A stretch of 41,050 bases of DNA, taken from Mesorhizobium sp. (GTDB taxonomy: Bacteria; Pseudomonadota; Alphaproteobacteria; Rhizobiales; Rhizobiaceae). The stretch is taken from positions 1-41,050 of the forward strand of contig NZ_JANINM010000235.1 in assembly GCF_024509055.1 (NCBI RefSeq), read 5' to 3'. The notes beneath the pieces were generated by a model. That model had not been told where the DNA came from, did no database searches, and saw nothing but the letters and a program-made list of their open reading frames with translations. Both the position numbers and the translations under genes were made by a program. Below are positions 39,891 through 41,050 of the stretch, piece after piece (positions within the stretch are counted from its first letter, which is position 1; each line of letters starts with the position of its first letter).

Positions 39891-40391
39891 ATGCGGGGCG
39901 TCAACCGTATCGTTTCGTTTGCGTTTCTGGTCGCGGCTGGCGGCTTTTCAGGCTCGGCGCTGGCGGCGCCGGTCGAGTATGTCAAGGTCTGCACGCTCTA
40001 TGGCGTGCAGTATTACTACAGCCCGGGGACCGATACCTGCATCAACGCCAACACCGGCGAGACCAGGACGCCCAGCGCCGATGGCACCGTGTACGGCAAG
40101 ACCGCGCTGGCGAGCCAGGTGGACGATATCGACAACCGCGTCGAGCGCGCCTTCGAGAGCGCCTCGGTGGCCTCGGCGCTGGCTGGCCCCAATCTGGTGC
40201 AGGGCGAGCATTTCGGCGTGCGGGTCAACTGGGGCAATGCCGGCCAGGCCAACGCCATGGGCGTCACCGGCGCGGCCGTGCTGGGCGAGGGCTTCTTCCC
40301 CGGCGGCAAGGGCCGGCTGGCGGGCGCCGCCGGCGTCGCCTTCTCGGACAGCACCGTCGGCGGCAACGCCGGCCTGCAGCTCACCTGGTAA
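39891..40391 (+). CDS. Mini outer-membrane protein, porin-like start and barrel-like end
   Basis: 166 residues from ATG 39891 (GGAGG 6 bp upstream). Signal peptide ~1-26. The mature start VEYVKVCTLYGVQYYYSPGT, then DTC (Cys34, Cys50), closely resembles the N-terminus of rhizobial porins (VCxxYGxxYYxxPGTxTC). The C-terminal ~70 residues (SVASALAGPNLVQGEHFGVR, NWGNAGQANAMGVTGAAVL, GGNAGLQLTW) have the alternating pattern of a four-strand YadA-type anchor ending in an aromatic residue. A short helix (LASQVDDIDNRVERAFESA) joins the two. It could form a trimeric barrel. It is followed 18 bp later by a paralogue. Confidence 0.72.
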   Translation: MRGVNRIVSFAFLVAAGGFSGSALAAPVEYVKVCTLYGVQYYYSPGTDTCINANTGETRTPSADGTVYGKTALASQVDDIDNRVERAFESASVASALAGPNLVQGEHFGVRVNWGNAGQANAMGVTGAAVLGEGFFPGGKGRLAGAAGVAFSDSTVGGNAGLQLTW

Positions 40392-40409
40392 GAGCTGCCG
40401 GGGGGAGCC

Positions 40410-40910
40410 ATGTTCAAAGCGAGATATGTCCTAGCCTGCGCGCTGCTCGGCGCGATCTGCGGTCTGCCGGGGCCGGCGGCCGCGGTGATCTCCTACGCCA
40501 GGGTATGTTCCATCTACGGCGCCAACTATTATTACATTCCCGGCACCGATACCTGCGTCAACGCCGAAACCGGCATAACCAAGCAGGAAGTCAGCGACGG
40601 CAATGGCGGCACCACCACCGTCACCGGGGAGACCGCGCTCAAGAGCCAGATCGACGACATCGACGGCCGCATCACGCGCGCCTTCCAGAACGCCTCGATC
40701 GCCGCGGCCCTTGCCGCTCCAGACCTTGTCCAGGGCGAGCATTTCGGCCTGCGGATCAACTGGGGCAATGCCGGCCAGGCCAACGCCGTCGGCCTGACGG
40801 GAGCCGCCATGCTGACCGAAGGCCCCGGCGACCGGCTCGAGGGAACGCTGGGCATCGCCTTTGCCGGAAAGGCCGTCGGCGGCAATGCGGGGCTGCAGTT
40901 CAACTGGTAG
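40410..40910 (+). CDS. Mini outer-membrane protein, tandem paralogue
   Basis: 166 residues from ATG 40410 (GGGGGAG just upstream). The architecture matches its neighbour: signal peptide ~1-25, RVCSIYGANYYYIPGTDTC (Cys33, Cys49), helix LKSQIDDIDGRITRAFQNAS and the C-terminal APDLVQGEHFGLRINWGNAG, then GGNAGLQFNW. The pair arose by tandem duplication and has since diverged mainly in the linker (~55-75) and the barrel loop. They probably form one operon and may make homo- or hetero-oligomers in the outer membrane. Confidence 0.72.
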   Translation: MFKARYVLACALLGAICGLPGPAAAVISYARVCSIYGANYYYIPGTDTCVNAETGITKQEVSDGNGGTTTVTGETALKSQIDDIDGRITRAFQNASIAAALAAPDLVQGEHFGLRINWGNAGQANAVGLTGAAMLTEGPGDRLEGTLGIAFAGKAVGGNAGLQFNW

Positions 40911-40994
40911 ACAGGTCGCGCGACCGTCCGCGCCGCGTTCCTTCTGCCCGCCAGTCGCTAACATTGCAGAGCGCGCGCCGGCGCCGGTACAGCT

Positions 40995-41050
40995 AATCTC
41001 CCCCCTCGTGGGGGAGATGTCCGGCAGGACAGAGGGGGGCGCTGTCCCGC
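40995..41050 (+). repeat. Palindromic repeat family A, cut by the window end
   Basis: CTCCCCC/GGGGGAG hairpin and core GATGTCCGGCAGGACAGAG, ending in GCTGTCCCGC at the window edge. Confidence 0.85.

Noticed and set aside
39818..40996. Frame spanning both mini outer-membrane genes
   Set aside because: Out of frame with two signal-peptide proteins that have good ribosome-binding sites.

Overview
The window looks like the chromosome of a Mesorhizobium-like member of the Rhizobiales. Reasons: high GC; DUF1236, DUF982, DUF2934 and SyrA/ExoX-type proteins; a PrtD/PrsD-type type I exporter with a GH16 glycanase; an aspartate/glutamate leucyltransferase (bpt) next to an RDD gene; a LexA box of the alphaproteobacterial GAAC-N7-GAAC form; EcfG-type promoters; and short palindromic repeats of kinds that are abundant in that group. 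No rRNA, tRNA, CRISPR array, transposase or phage gene was seen.

Layout. 0-2 kb: a broken bpt, an RDD membrane protein and an isoprenylcysteine-methyltransferase-like protein, all on minus. 2-7 kb: a large secreted caspase-fold protein that has lost both catalytic residues, a five-helix membrane protein, a CorA transporter and a small exported protein. 7.3-11.8 kb: a minus-strand operon for a GH16 glycanase with RTX-like repeats and its own exporter (ABC protein plus HlyD adaptor). 12-15 kb: an orphan Imm52-type immunity gene, a ProC-like reductase and a divergent NRAMP transporter with an exact EcfG promoter. 15-18 kb: small exported proteins and an SDR without the YxxxK motif. 18.5-25.5 kb: a PLD-like protein, an SRPBCC gene flanked by ~165-bp inverted repeats, a TetR/MBL-fold divergent pair with two operators, a membrane protein, dinB with a LexA box, and a cupin. 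25.5-41 kb: a string of very small genes, mostly membrane, exported or DUF proteins, interrupted by a Tad-like cluster (two divergent TadG-like proteins and two TadE-like proteins) and ending with two tandem mini outer-membrane proteins.

The strongest system-level signal is regulatory. Seven exact GGAAC-N16/17-CGTT sites, the motif of the general stress sigma factor EcfG, lie in intergenic DNA or in the 3' end of the preceding gene, and all face a gene start. They precede the NRAMP gene, several small-protein genes and one DUF1236 gene. Four weaker versions precede the GH16 operon, the larger DUF1236 gene, the pseudocaspase gene and a candidate small RNA. The window therefore appears to hold part of a general stress regulon rich in unstudied small envelope proteins. 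Other points of interest are an orphan RiPP-precursor-like peptide (37632-37730), a repeat element translated as part of a TadE-like protein, and several proteins whose family active sites are missing.
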